Shown: positions 1-12,289 of the stretch, in pieces
Layout: every line of letters begins with the position of its first letter
Position numbering within the stretch: position 1 is the stretch's first letter
DNA from: Margaritifera margaritifera
Taxonomy: Eukaryota; Mollusca; Bivalvia; Unionida; Margaritiferidae
Length of the DNA stretch: 64,000 nt
Reading direction: 5' to 3'
Assembly (NCBI GenBank): GCA_029931535.1
Contig: JAQPZY010001660.1
Span: forward strand, 1,017,001 to 1,081,000
Made by a program: the position numbers and the translations under genes
Notes under the pieces: generated by a model
Told to the model about the DNA's origin: nothing
Databases searched by the model: none
Seen by the model: only the letters and a program-made list of their open reading frames with translations

Positions 1-365
1 GATATGTGCAGCAGGGGTGTCAAAAGCCTACAACTTTTCAGTAAGTTAGCTAAGATATATGTGAATCCATGCTTCGTTTGCTGATAATATTAGCATTTAA
101 TTTTAAAAAAATAATAGCTTACGCATACACATACTACGACATTTCACTATTACCACAATAAGTATACGAACATGAACAGTTGTTAGCAATGAATGCATCT
201 CAGAGAATCTAATATTTATAAACTTCATATGCGATAATATCGCAAAGGCTTAACGACAAAACTTTTTCAGGTTCCTGTTTTTTTTTTTGTGTGTTTTTTT
301 TTTCGTTCTTTTTCCAGTTCATTTGCAATTTATACTATTGCGCACTCAAACTTTGGCGCAACTGG
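1..365. other. 3' flank of the receptor gene
   Basis: Sequence downstream of the receptor stop codon on the minus strand, presumably 3' UTR and flank. It is AT-rich with a T/GT-rich run at 276-303. No clear polyadenylation hexamer was identified and no other gene was seen. Confidence 0.4.
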
Positions 366-1116
366 TCATAATTTCGTGTATTCATCCCTGTCACCTTTAT
401 TGCCTGATGTTCGCCTGCTATTAAGTCTGCTCACACCATTCACTGCATGGTTACCGTTGGCACCGTAGATGGTTGAAATGCTACCGTTTCTGCTATTGTC
501 GGTGCCGTTATATCTGTGGAAATCATCAAAATAAGAATGGTCTTTAGAAGATTTCCTGGAAATTCTGTGATGTTCTATTTGTTGTCCACTGTGAAGGATA
601 TTTTGGCTTCTTTGTTTTCCAATACTGTTGTTGTACAGATTTGTCTTCTGAGTTTCATTTACACTTCCACTGAGTCTACTCTCTCCTCGAGACGACGAGG
701 AGTCGGAAACGAAGGATTTGATTGGGCCCTTGCGTCTTTTAAATTTACCAGTTTTAATGAGAAGGACCCACGACATACGAACTTCTGGATTAAAGAAGCA
801 TCTAAACACAAAAATAAGAAATCCTTGTAATGAGTTTAAAATTGTAAATACATAGTTGATGACAATTTTAGCTTCATTTATCGCAAGGGGACCAAACACC
901 CATGTTATGCCCAATAAAACCATAACTGTAAAGGCTCCTCTGATCTGGGCTGGGGTTAGTGTGTCCTTGCTGCTTCCAACTTGACCCTTGAACTTTGGTT
1001 TCAATATGACTCTCGATACCATGATGAAAACAACAAGATTGACTAAAAGTATCAAACACGCTGGTCCTAGCAGTCCCGCATAGAATGCGATGGAATTTGA
1101 ATGCGACAGGAAACAC
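366..1116 (-). CDS. Adhesion GPCR, last exon (TM5-TM7 and C-terminal tail)
   Basis: This is the terminal exon of a minus-strand adhesion G-protein-coupled receptor. It opens after an acceptor (TTGCAG, 1122-1117) with one base that completes a Leu codon, then CFLS, the conserved extracellular-loop-2 cysteine context of class-B2 receptors. Three hydrophobic segments follow: TM5 (FYAGLLGPACLILLVNLVVF), TM6 (RGAFTVMVLLGITWVFG) and TM7 (VINYVFTILNSLQGFLIFVF). A roughly 120-residue Ser/Asn/Arg-rich cytoplasmic tail ends in Tyr-Thr-Lys-Leu, which fits a class-I PDZ ligand (Thr at -2, Leu at 0). The TM6 and TM7 signatures resemble latrophilin-like receptors, but no orthologue is claimed. The stop is at 366-368. 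Confidence 0.93.
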
Positions 1117-2921
1117 CTGCAAGATATAATATGTCTATTAGTGCTAAAAAGAGAAATGTTGTGGATTTTCTAAGTATTATGTTCAATTATAAAATTAGCC
1201 AATATCAGATAATTTATGTATCATATATGTATCAAAAGTATTATAAGATACTGCTAATTCCTGTGCATGATGGTTCCGAAACAAATGTGCAGAAGGAGGA
1301 ATACAATTAATCGCATTGTCTGTTTGTCTTTTTTTACACAAAGCATCTGAATACCGTGGATCATTCCTCTAATCTGCAAAAGTAAACTTCGTGTCCTCAT
1401 CTTTCATTTTGTTTGAGAAAAAAAAAAAAGAAATGTAAAGAACACATCATGGAGATAATTGAAATTTGAGTAATTCTGGTCTGTATCTACAAGAGCACAT
1501 TCCTATCCTTCCTCCACATACTGTAGGAGTTGCCCCATCTGAGAAAGCCATGTGGGATAAAACTTTCTTGCCGACAGGTTAGAAATATTTCACATCTAAG
1601 CGGTACTAGAAAATCTTATCTTACCCAACGGATTGATACATTTAAGCAAGCGATCGGCACACGACAGCAGAGAACTACTTTTTGACAAGGAAGGCAACTC
1701 CGATTTGTTTATCGTATACATATACTATCGTCTACACCAGCTATACTTTTGTGGAAGTTTTTTCTCTTCAATTCTGCGTTAAAATCACCTATGAACATGG
1801 ACAACCAATTTAAAGTTGCAATGGAATTATCACCCTATTCATTAAATTACGTTAATAGTCAGTGATGCTTTGAAACTATATCGTTTATGTGTATGATAAC
1901 AGTGTGTCGGTTGTGATGGGGACAATTCTTACCAAACAACGTGAATTTGTCTACACCAAAGTCAAAGTTTTCTAACAAGTTTAGATTCAAAACCGAGGTT
2001 CCGACGTAAACAGCTCAACCATTTGGTTTGAATTTCCCTATTTCCATCACACATCGGTGATCAATTATATTTATCCCACACGAGTGCAGTTGATGACATG
2101 AAATTGACGTCATCTTGCCTTTGACCCAAATGATGTCCATCGAAACTGTTCATTACCTTACAAAAAATCGATGATAAGATTATTTCCTTTAAATCTACAA
2201 TTTGTCACACTCTTTCATTAAGTTTACTTCTGCACTCCGCAATTTCGAATTCGATGTGACTAATTTAATATGTTGACTTGCCGTTCTTCTATTTCTAAAC
2301 AACATACAAGTAAAGGGACAATGTTAAAAAAAATGTATTTAGATAGGCGAGTAAATTGATTTTTTAATGTAGATCTAAAATTTCTACTATAAATATTATC
2401 CGAAATCTTGCACATAGAAATAACAGCACAATTTAAGGAATGTTTTAAACATTTTAGTAAAAGATATATTTTGTAATACAGTTTCACTTTTCTTCTGCTT
2501 AGACCAAGAAAAATGGAACAGTAGTTTCTGCAGAAAGTTTTGTCAACGCAATGAAAAAAAATATCAGCATCAAACTGCAATTGGCATATTATAAATAAGC
2601 GTAAAACAAGTAAAAAAGAAGTTAATTCGGAACAATGAAAGATAAAACATGTTAATTATTTTGGCATATCTTGTCCCTTTTATGGCATTGCGGGATATTG
2701 TATTAATGATGGTAATTATATGTCTTCTCTATATCTCATTTAAGTCGTTCACCTATTACAATCAGATATACTATAATCTTTTCTTCTTTGGTAATGTGGG
2801 TTCGATATGTCCGCCCCAATGGTTCATTATGCATTTTGGCTGTCGGTTTTTCGATGTTTTCTGGTTGGAGAGGAGGGTAAAGGGTTTATCTATATTGCAG
2901 CACGAGTATAAAGGACAGACT
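1117..2921. other. Receptor intron, no recognised feature
   Basis: Intronic sequence between the last two receptor exons, left of the 53-bp minisatellite. Short open frames are present on both strands but show no domain, and the splice phases of the flanking exons join without them. Confidence 0.6.
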
Positions 2922-3400
2922 TCTACACATATGTGGTTACTAACAGTTCTGTTTTTGTACTGTAGTTGTCAATGTCTACACATATGTGGTTACTTACAGT
3001 TCTGTTTTTGTACTGTAGTTGTCAATGTCTATACGTATGTGGTTATTAACAGTTCTGTTTTGTACTGTAGTTGTCAATGTCTACACATATGTGGTTACTT
3101 ACAGTTCTGTTTTTGTACTGTAGTTGTCAATGTCTATACGTATGTGGTTACTTACAGTTCTGTTTTTGTACTGTAGTTGTCAATGTCTACATATATGTGG
3201 TTACTTACAGTTCTGTTTTTGTACTGTAGTTGACAATGTCTATACATATGTGGTTACTTACAGTTCTGTTTTTGCACTGTAGTTGTCAATGTCTATACAT
3301 ATGTGGTTACTTACAGTTCTGTTTTTGTACTGTATTTGTCAATGTCTATACATATGTGTTTACTTACAGTTCTGTTTTTGTACTGTAGTTGTCAATGTCT
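2922..3400. repeat. 53-bp minisatellite made of exon end plus splice donor
   Basis: About nine tandem copies of a 53-bp unit (starts near 2922, 2975, 3028, 3080, 3133, 3186, 3239, 3292, 3345). On the minus strand each copy holds the last ~34 nt of the TM4 exon (encoding DIDNYSTKTE), then the 5' splice site and about 19 nt of intron. The rightmost copy is the real exon end. Seven copies keep a GTAAGTA donor; the copies near 2936 and 3045 carry GTTAGT and GTTAAT instead. Plus-strand open frames through this array are by-products of the repeat. Confidence 0.9.
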
Positions 3401-3437
3401 ACAGCCGCAATGATGATCACAATTACAGCTGGTACCC
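3368..3437 (-). CDS. Adhesion GPCR exon, TM4
   Basis: A 70-nt exon in the same receptor gene. The acceptor is TTTGCAG and the donor GTAAGTA. Joined in phase to the upstream TM2-3 exon it reads FAW-G-VPAVIVIIIAAVDIDNY, matching the conserved W-G-P/V-A start of TM4 in adhesion GPCRs. It ends ...TKTE plus two bases that the next exon completes as Leu before CFLS. The last 34 nt and the splice donor are the founding unit of the 53-bp tandem array just downstream (2922-3400). Confidence 0.92.
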
Positions 3438-4756
3438 CTGCAAACAAAACAAATTTACTTTATTTACCAATGGTCTCGATACAAACGACTAATGTCTCAT
3501 CAACATATACGTCCTTGACGAGGTGAATGATGATTGAGGAGATCGGTTCAATTCATTACAAGTGGAAACAATCATAAACATTATAAGATAACATGCTGAT
3601 GTACAAACAGAAGAACATATTTTACAACAAAATTTATCAGGCAGAAACACTCAGACTACCAAACACGAGGCCATCCGATGAAAAAACAGATTTGCAACAG
3701 AAGGAGAACAGTCCAGACATAACAATTGCCATAGATATTGCAAAAGCATGGCTTGCTCATGGTTACGATGATATTTATTTCAAGCAAAAAGTTACATAAT
3801 GCATTGCTATTTAAATTCAGATGGATTACTCCATAGACCTACAAAGATATAGAATGATCTTTAGAATTTTTCATTGAAGTTAATTATAAAAAGTAAATCT
3901 TCTTGTTGCAATCAGGAAATACGAGTATGTGCAATATGCCTTTAGATCTAAAACTTATTAAATGACCTTAATTTACAATGAAATATATATGGTTATAATA
4001 TATGCTGTCATCTATTTTCATTCTATAAAGTGTTCCTAATCGTATATCGGAAATTTAAAGAATGTCACCGCTGTGTATATGGCAGTAATATCAGGTAAAT
4101 ACCAGTTTTACATTAGGAAACAGCCGTCGTGACGTGTGTCTGTATGGATCTTAGTTGGTAATTTGAGAACTTGGTACTTTCCCAGCTACATATAACAGCG
4201 CTGTATTCATTGACTCTATGAATCAGTATCTTTCAAGATGCATGCAAATGTAAGCCAATGGCACCATGTGCAACATCAAAATTTCTCACCCACCGGAGAT
4301 AGTTATCTCGAGTTTCTCTTTTGATTAGATACATTTTATCTGACCCTAGTAGGGGTAGATCACGTCCTACCTAGGTGACGTTATTCACTTGCTAATTTTA
4401 TGGTCAAGAGAATAGCTTCAGATGACGTGATTTAATCGACGTTATCGATGAACGTGTTATAACAGTCAGATTGTACACAGGTTTTTCAGATTCTGCAATG
4501 TTTACCCCGAGAAATAATTCATGTAGTGAACGAGAAAAATAATCCTCCCCACGTATATGGACAGAATAAGGAAATCTAAACCTCAGGGAGTAAGATTTGT
4601 ACCAGGGACTCAACAAGCCGCTTCCCTGACACAACACACATCTTATCCCCTCTGATTAGATTTTCCTATCCTACCTACAAACACTGTGAAGATTCTGTTA
4701 AAATATGTTAATTGAAAAGTCTTTAATGTATGTTGAAATAGTCAATAACGATTTAC
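3438..4756. other. Receptor intron, no recognised feature
   Basis: Intron between the TM4 and TM2-3 exons. A minus-strand open frame at 4404-4637 has no similarity I recognise and is not needed to keep the reading frame. Confidence 0.6.
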
Positions 4757-5028
4757 CCCAGGCAAAAAGGCATCTCTTCAGCATGAAGTACCCTGAGTCT
4801 GTGGAAAAGACCTTGATCAGTGCTTGGTACATATTGACGGCTTCTACAAACATCCAACACAGCGTGCTTAATATAAAGTAGTGAAGCACTATGGCTACGG
4901 CAACACAGAGCTGACTACCGCTGGAAGACTTTGAGCTCTCAGAACCGAGGATGAAAACTCCGTTCATAAGGACCATGGACGTGCATAGATTCAGGAGGAT
5001 TTTACCTGACTTCTCTCGATTCAAGCAC
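4757..5028 (-). CDS. Adhesion GPCR exon, TM2-TM3
   Basis: A 272-nt exon with acceptor TTTAACAG and donor GTAAAT. It encodes CLNREKSGKILLNLC (intracellular loop 1 into TM2), TM2, an extracellular loop with SGSQLCVAVA containing the conserved TM3 cysteine, TM3 (VLHYFILSTLCWMFVEAVNM), and the YQALIKVF loop leading to LKRCLFAWG at the start of TM4. Splice phases (1 in, 1 out) join cleanly to 5890-6014 and 3368-3437. W-M-F-V-E-A in TM3 is typical of adhesion and secretin receptors. Confidence 0.93.
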
Positions 5029-5889
5029 CTGTTAAACAAATGTACATATTTGTTGATATTTATTCAAAACTTCGATTACTCTACGCTGTTGTATGTCTGT
5101 GGAAAATGTTGCGAGTAAGCATCGATATATTTCCCTCCATTTACGAGCAAACATTAATATGAAAAATAATGTATTTTTTGAGGCAATCTATTAGTTTGCA
5201 TGTTATACGAAAACAAAAAGAAAGCCACGCATATTTTAAAGCAATAAAGTTTTGAACAAATGATACATTTTCATTTTGTAAGGGAAGTTGTCAAAACTTT
5301 TCACTCGCCGCAACGCGACATATATTATATATCGTCACTATTCCAAATAACCTATATGCAAGGCTGAAAATATTATTTATTTAAACCATGAAATCATCAT
5401 CTAATTGAATTGTTGTGAAGTTAAGGAAGTTAAATTTTCCTTGTTAACAAAAGATGGTATTGAGATTCCACCATGAATCTGGTTTGTTTGTCTATATACT
5501 GCATGGAGAGAAACAGGTATGTATCGGGCATGATGGGTATCTCCATGGGGACACCAAACGCCATGCTCAGTAATGATGCAACTTTCAGACACTCGCAATC
5601 TGTTGTACAGGATTAAAAGAGTGGAATCGATATAAACAGAAAGCTTTTTGTTTATTTTTCACGTAAGACTCAAAATAATAAGAGGTATCTTTTGAATATT
5701 GCAATTTATTTCATAATTACTTCAGATCTGCGTGCTAGGGGAAATGAAATAATTACAACCAATTATCTACTGAAAAAGATTACTTTTATAGAAGTACTTA
5801 ATGTTTGATCAAAATCTATGACTGTGAAGTACTTACACTACTCTTTTTCTTTTTTATACTATAGATATTTACCATTTAGTATATCCTAC
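5029..5889. other. Receptor intron, no recognised feature
   Basis: Intron between the TM1 and TM2-3 exons. The minus-strand open frame at 5401-5598 is unexplained, but TM1 and TM2 join in phase without it. Confidence 0.6.
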
Positions 5890-6014
5890 CTGAACATGGA
5901 GTAGGTGATAACTGTAATGGCCAGACCCATCATTGATATCCCACATCCGATGTATGAAAGAAAGGTCAGAATTTTCTCGTGCTCCCGTGGCAATGAAAAG
6001 CCCGAAGTTGGATC
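5890..6014 (-). CDS. Adhesion GPCR exon, post-GPS linker and TM1
   Basis: A 125-nt exon with acceptor CCCCACAG and donor GTAGGATAT. It encodes DPTSGFSLPREHEKILTFLS, then YIGCGISMMGLAITVITYSM, the TM1 helix with the Y-x-G-C-x-I-S signature of adhesion GPCRs. The incoming phase is 0 and the outgoing phase 2; the split Arg codon (AG|G) joins to CLNREK in the next exon. It follows the GPS exon at 11988-12085, so the linker between cleavage site and TM1 is short, as usual for this family. Confidence 0.92.
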
Positions 6015-6439
6015 CTGTGGGGAAAAAAATTAGAAATTTAATATCCTGAAGTATTTGCCAAGTCTTTAGGCAATAAGATGAAAATTCAATTTTGCCTTTA
6101 CGAAAACGCTACAATTATTACAAAATTCTAAATTTTAAAATTATTGAATAATACTGAAATGCTTTTCTTAATAATGTCACAAGCTCATACAATTACCATG
6201 ACGAACGTTCTTCGATTCCATTGGTCTTGAAGAACCAAGGGGAAAAAAACTTTCACCCTAAATGTTATATTATACTGCTATTAACATACAAGTTTAAGAG
6301 ATTAACTTAAAATATATAACGTTGTTCCGGTCACTGTTTTAGAGTTATTCTTCCAGAAATGAGCTTATGACAAAACTCACTCAACCGTGGTAAAGAAAGA
6401 AAAAATGTACAATTTTAAACAAAAGGATGACCTTTTGTG

Positions 6440-7986
6440 AAACACGAGTCCCTCGAAGAGACTAATGCTCTACTGCGCGAAAAGAATTTCCAGTAATTCA
6501 AGACAAGACCATTTCTTCCTTTTAACTGTCGAGTGTTACAACCATCTCTGATATTCTTCAGGGATAACAAGATTTTCAAATTAGCTGATGTGGTAAACAT
6601 ATTGGACGTCAGCTTGGCACCATTTTCATCTAGGACAAAGTAGACATCATCAGAAGTCTGTTGGTGAAAATCCCTTGTCATAATGATCATCCATTCAGGG
6701 GAGTGGTGACAACAAAATGTTTAAGACAGTCGTCGGTGCAGCCATATTGGATGTACAACTGGCACCATTTTAAGTTAGGACTTAGTGAAAAACCGGTCAT
6801 AATGATCATCAATTAAGAGGGAGTAGTGACAACACAATTTTTAAGACAGTCGTCGTGGCAGCCATATTGGATATACGACTGGTACAATTTTCATCTAGGA
6901 CCAGCTTGGTATATAAGAAGTTTATTGGTGAAAACCCCATGTTAATATAGCCATCCACTTGGAGAGGAGTAGAGATAACAATATTTTCAAGATATGACTT
7001 TCCACCCAGGAGGAGTAGCAATGACAAGATTTGCACGATGGCTGCTCTGGCGGCCACATTGGATTTCAAATCGGCACCATTTTTATATAATACCAACTGG
7101 ACATCAGAAGACGTCTTCTGGTACAAACCCCACGTCAATATGATTTTCTGTTCAAGTAGATTTGTGATAACAATATTTTTAAGATGGCTGCCATGGCGGC
7201 TTTACTGGACATCAGATCAACACCATTTTATTGCAGGACCAGCTCGACATCATAAGATGTCTTCTAGTGAAAATCCCATGTTGATAAGACCATCTATTCA
7301 GGAGAAGTATCCATAACAAGATTTTTAAGATGGCTGCCGTGGCGGCCATATTGGACTTCAAATCGACACCATTTTTATTTAGAACCAACCAGACATCATA
7401 TGAAGCCTTTTAGTGAAACCCATGTTGATACGACCATCTATTCAGGAGAAGTAACAATAACAAGATTTTTAAGATGGCTGTCATGGCGGCCATATTACAC
7501 GTCAGGTCACCACCATTTTCATTGATGAATAACTAGACACCATAAGAAGTCTTCTAGTGAAAACTCCGTTGTGATATGACTATCCATTCAGGAGGAGCAG
7601 TGATAACAAGATTTTCAAGATGGCTGCCGTGGCGGCCATATTGCACGTCAGATCGGCACCATTTTCATTTCGGACCAACTAGACATCAGTAGAAAGTCTT
7701 TTAGTGAAAACCCCATGTGGACATGACCATCAATTCAGGAGGAGTAGCGATAACAAGATTTTCAAGATGGTCATAGTGGATATCCGAGCAGCAAGATTTT
7801 CATTTAGGACCAACTAGATCATGGGATGAATGTGTGTGTAAAGTTTCAAGGCAATCCTCCAAGTAGTTTAGGAGAAGCAGCGATAACAAACTTGTGCTAA
7901 CGGACGGACGAACGTAGGACGACAGAAGACAGACGACGAACGACGGACAACAGACCATCCCACAAGCTCTTCTGGTCTATGACCAG
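6440..7986 (+). mobile_element. Pearl-like satellite-cored repeat, copy 1
   Basis: Begins AACACGAGTCCCTCGAAG and ends with an ACGG-rich run and a terminal palindrome (CTGGTCTATGACCAG). Between these lie several ~150-bp tandem units with recurring words such as GGCGGCCATATTGGA, GATCGGCACCATTTTC, GGACCAACTAGACATCA, CCATGTTGATATGACC and GCGATAACAAGATTTTCAAG. The layout of unique 5' end, tandem core and ACGG-rich 3' end resembles the pearl elements described from bivalves, which are thought to be non-autonomous. No coding capacity is seen. Confidence 0.75.
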
Positions 7987-8579
7987 ATCTGTTGTGTATC
8001 ACCATCTGTTATACGGGTATGATAATATTTCGGGACCACTCATATATTTGTGCTCTTACATCCCATATCGGAATATGAGGGTATTGAGCATAAATATAAA
8101 AAATTACATCCCCTTGCGGGTCTTTTCAAAAATCAGATACAGCGCCACCTCAAAATCCCTTTATTCTAATATTTTCATTCATCTTCATGCATGAATGTTA
8201 CCCGACGAAAAGTAGTGTTAAAACAATAACAAAAATATATTAAAATAAATACATTAAAATGCGAGTTGTGAGAATCGAAATGGCGAAGCCAGTGCAATGT
8301 GGGCCTTCGGTACACGGACACGGAGTGTCTAGCAGAATTAAAAAGGAAGACATTAAGATAGTCATATGCAGGGCAATATCTTCTACCTGTGGTTTGTAAT
8401 TCCTGTTAGAACATGCCAGAGACAACAACCTGATTAACAGAGACAGGTAATGTCAACTACATAGATGGAGCAAAAGGCAAAGCTCTGAACATATCACAGA
8501 GCCTTTTTGCAACAGTATAATGCTTTAAGCATTATTTTCGAAAGACCTATGTGACATCAGAGGACAACATGTAACAGTT

Positions 8580-9045
8580 AAACAAGAGTCCCTTGAATGG
8601 ACTGACGCTCTAGTGGGTGAAACGAATTTCCAGGAATTCAAGATAAGACCATTTCTGCAATTTACCTGTCGAGTGTTGAAACCATTTCTGAGAATCTTCA
8701 GCGATAACAAGATTTTCAAATTAGCTGCTGTGGTAAGCATACTGGATGTCAGCTAGAAACCATTTTCATTTAGGACATAGTAGACATCATTAGAAGTTTT
8801 TGATGAAACCCTATGTTACAATGATCATCCGCTGTAGCGGCCATATTGGATGTCAGAGCAGCACAATTTTCAGTTAGGACCAACCAGACCATGGGATGAA
8901 TGTGTGTGTCAAGTTTCATGGCAATCCTCTAAGTAGTTTAAGAGGCGTAGCGATAACAAACTTGTGCTAACGGACGGACGGATGGCGTACGACGGACAAC
9001 GGATGATCACATAAGCTCTTCTGGTCTATGACTAGCAGAGCTAAA
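8580..9045 (+). mobile_element. Pearl-like repeat, copy 2 (short core)
   Basis: A 465-bp copy with the same 5' start (AACAAGAGTCCCTTGAA), about one core unit and the same ACGG-rich 3' end followed by GCTCTTCTGGTCTATGAC. It shows that copies differ mainly in core-unit number. Confidence 0.75.
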
Positions 9046-9514
9046 AATGGACATTGTGGAGCACCTAACTCTGTTTGTTGTCCGGGATTATTTTAAAAAG
9101 GTTTGAGTTGCAAAGGCACGCTGTACATTTTTAGAAGGCCAGTACTATTCGACCTTGCTATATATGTAAAAGTGCCAAGTTGTAGGCAATTTGCGGTTTA
9201 GATATATAGGCCATTTTCTTATTGACATAAAGATAGCTGATTTAGATATTGGGACAATATTTTAACCATTTTTCTATAGAACAAAACAATGTATGACGTT
9301 CTAGACAATTATTTTGTTTCACTGTAAGATGGGAGAAAAGAAGCTAACAAAATAGAGAGGGTAAATAGAATAGAAAAGGAAATATTGTTTACATATATAT
9401 TTAAAAGATAAGATACCAATATATATGGAAAATATTTACATTTCTACAAATCTCAGAACATGTATATATATAAACATACTCATTCACAAAAACCACCACC
9501 AAGTATCAATATAA

Positions 9515-9521
9515 TTGGTGC

Positions 9522-9571
<50 letters not shown>

Positions 9572-9636
9572 TATATATATATACATAACTATACACATCA
9601 CACTCATCTACACACAGATTTAAATATAAATAAGTA

Positions 9637-9697
<61 letters not shown>
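9515..9697. repeat. (TA)n microsatellite, two blocks
   Basis: Two long TA dinucleotide tracts (9524-9568 and 9640-9695) separated by about 70 bp of AT-rich sequence. The long overlapping open frames here are low-complexity artefacts. Confidence 0.95.
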
Positions 9698-9698
<1 letters not shown>

Positions 9699-9849
9699 CC
9701 ATTTACAGTTTCGGTAAACACAATATTTTTCGACATTCAAATTAAAAGCAACACTCTTTCTGAACTGAGACAAAATTGGGTTCTCTTTATTAAATCCACA
9801 TTTCAAAATATATTGTTGTGCAAGTATAATTATCAAATTAATGACATAA

Positions 9850-11340
9850 TCAGCCTGCGTTTTGTCTTTAATTCCAAAGATAATATTTATGACTACACTT
9901 ACTTTTTATCCATTTTAAAATATAATTAAAATAATCTAAGTTATGTGACAATTCCAAAAGATACGAGAAATTGTCTCTGCATGTAACATACAAAAAGAGC
10001 AGAGCTCGTTTGAAATAATTCTAATTCTTTTGAGAAATACTTTCGTAGGCAAAATTCATTGTATTATTTGCAGCTGGAACCATGTAAGATTTGGAAAGTT
10101 TTCAGTTTTATATGGTAGCAAGAAAATAATTCTGCTAGTCGTTAACTTTTAAATTACCAAATTCAAAATTCCATTTTCTTCCAGAAGTTGGTACTTCATT
10201 GTTTGCAATAAAGTTTTCATATATACCTCTACATCTCCTTTTTGTTGTTTTTTTGTTTTTTTGACTTATAATGGTATAGATAGCAATATTTATAAAAAGT
10301 TATTGCAGATTAGAATCATAATTGATACTAAATGTATTTTATATGACTTTATAGCTGCAAGTATGCTTTGAAAATGTATGAAATTAATGATAATAGAAAA
10401 TCTATTTTTAAAACTATCAAAACTTATCCAGGAACCATTCTCATTAATAAAATCATTAACAAATCTAATGCCTTTCTGAAACAATGTCTTGCAATACACA
10501 CTTTTTCCATCTATTGTAATATAATCATTAAATCATAATTGTTTTCTAAAAATGTTCAGCTATGGCCATTTTGAATGATCCAGTTAGTTTCAAATGTGCT
10601 TCAAAATCGCCTATCCAAAAAGAATTAAGATCCTTTATCACTTAGTTACGAAACTATTTTCCAAATAAAAAGAAATTATTAATATTTGATACTGAAAATT
10701 GTAACAAACTTTTCCATTTAGATTCATCAGACATTATTCTTCTAATCGTGTAATTTTCAAGGCAGTCGCAAAGTTAAATATATTAATCTTATTTAATCCC
10801 TCCTCATGATAACCCTTTACAACGATATTTCTGCTGATTTTCTCCTTTGACCCATGCCATACAACCTTGAAAAAGAATGTATTTAGTTCACTAAGGACTT
10901 GTTTAGATGGATTTGGTAATGAAAAAAAAAAGATGATTCATTTTAGAGATAAATAAACTTTTTTTATCACAATTATCCTTCCAAATGGAGTTTTAAAAAC
11001 CCCTCTTTTTACACTGAATTAACAGGTTCCTAATTTCCCGAATTTTAGATGGATAATTAGGAGTTGTCCTTTTTTCCAAGTTAGTTGAAAACTTTACACC
11101 TGAGACAAAAAACTCAGTACAATCCCAATTATAGTTATATTCTAGACGGTATTTCTTGTTGCTACCTGTTCTACTTCCGAACCAAACTACCTTTGTTTTT
11201 TCAATATTTATACTAAGAACAAAACATTTGGAATATTGGTATAAATAATGTAAAGCGGACATTTGAGATTTCTCTGAACCATCAAGAGCATGTGATGTAT
11301 CGTCAGCATACTGAGAAAGAACATAAATTATAATACGTTA
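9850..11340 (-). pseudogene. Decayed non-LTR retrotransposon (L1-like) 3' half
   Basis: Minus-strand remains of a LINE. At 11300-11200 the frame reads YADDTSHALDGSEK, the reverse-transcriptase Y-x-D-D catalytic box, then LSINIEKTKVVWFGSR, the conserved N-x-x-K-T-x-x-x-x-F/G motif. Further downstream GIRFVNDFINENGSWISFDS (about 10465-10408) matches the C-terminal linker found after RT in L1/Tx1-like elements. Stops and frameshifts interrupt it throughout. It lies in a receptor intron, in the same orientation as the host gene. Confidence 0.75.
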
Positions 11341-11987
11341 CAAATGACATTGTTATTAAACCTTATTTGCACTGGCTCCGCCAATTTGGAACTTAGGTTT
11401 TCCAAAATATTTTTTGCCACTGTTGAAACATTAAATTTGATCTCCTTTACAGCAATAACAAATAATGTCCTAATTCAGTTGTGCACTCTATGGTAATTTT
11501 ACTTTTAAAAACCATTTAGATTAGATTAGCAGTACAAGGGGCTGTGGCGGAGGATCACTGGATATAATTTTTAATGTTCCTTTATCCCAAAAAAGACAAT
11601 ATTACATATAAATAAGACTAGACTGTTACATTTCAATGATTTTCAAAACACCATCAAATATTTCTGGTTTATAAATTGTTATTTTTTAATTATTTTATTT
11701 TTTAATTTTTTCGTATACCATACGGCATGTAAAAACACAAACATATGATTGGTCTAGAAATGTTCTCTTGCCCTTATACCAGATAGTGATATACACAAAA
11801 ATATGAGTTATATATTAATTCTGAATGGTTTTTACAACAACCCTAGGTCTTGCTGATCGAGCACTTTCTTAGTTTTGATTTTCAGTGTTCTCGTATCCCT
11901 ATATGGAATGTAAAAACACAAAAATAGCAATGGTCTATTCCTCTCAATATTCTTGCTACTTGTATGGAAATAAGAGAGTAATATTAC

Positions 11988-12085
11988 CAGAAGTATTGAG
12001 AACGCTGTTAAATGGTGTGAATGACATCGCGTGTAATTGGCTCCTCTGTGCACTGTATTCACTCCCTCAGTTGACCAGCTTCTCT
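11988..12085 (-). CDS. Adhesion GPCR exon, second half of GPS with cleavage site
   Basis: A 98-nt exon between an acceptor ending TTCAAAG and donor GTAATATT. It encodes RSWSTEGVNTVHRGANYTRC, then HSHHLTAFSILL. This is the C-terminal half of the GPCR proteolysis site in the GAIN domain. The family pattern is W-S-x-x-G-C ... T-x-C-x-C-x-H-L-T. Here the second cysteine is Val and the fourth is Ser, while the His-Leu-Thr cleavage tripeptide and the following hydrophobic tethered-agonist strand are kept. Phase 2-base entry fits the upstream microexon; exit phase is 0. Confidence 0.88.
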
Positions 12086-12289
12086 CTTTGAACACAAAAT
12101 AAAATAGTTTGGAAAATGTATTTACCATTAACAATAATGAAGATGTTGGTTATAAATATCTTATTAAGTTACAAAAGTGTCTGAGAGGTAACGCTATCAC
12201 TTCTATCGTATCCAGGTAGGAAATTTTCCCAAATGACATTTGTGTAATTTTTAGAATGGGAAACGTCTTTATACTATTTAGATTTAAAA

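Noticed and set aside
2649..3176. 175-codon plus-strand frame
   Set aside because: The second half is the 53-bp minisatellite read antisense and the first half has no recognisable domain; the minus-strand exon explains the conserved signal.
5401..5598. Minus-strand frame containing TEHGVWCPHGD as an alternative receptor exon
   Set aside because: TM1 and TM2 exons join in phase without it and no convincing acceptor and donor pair frames it.
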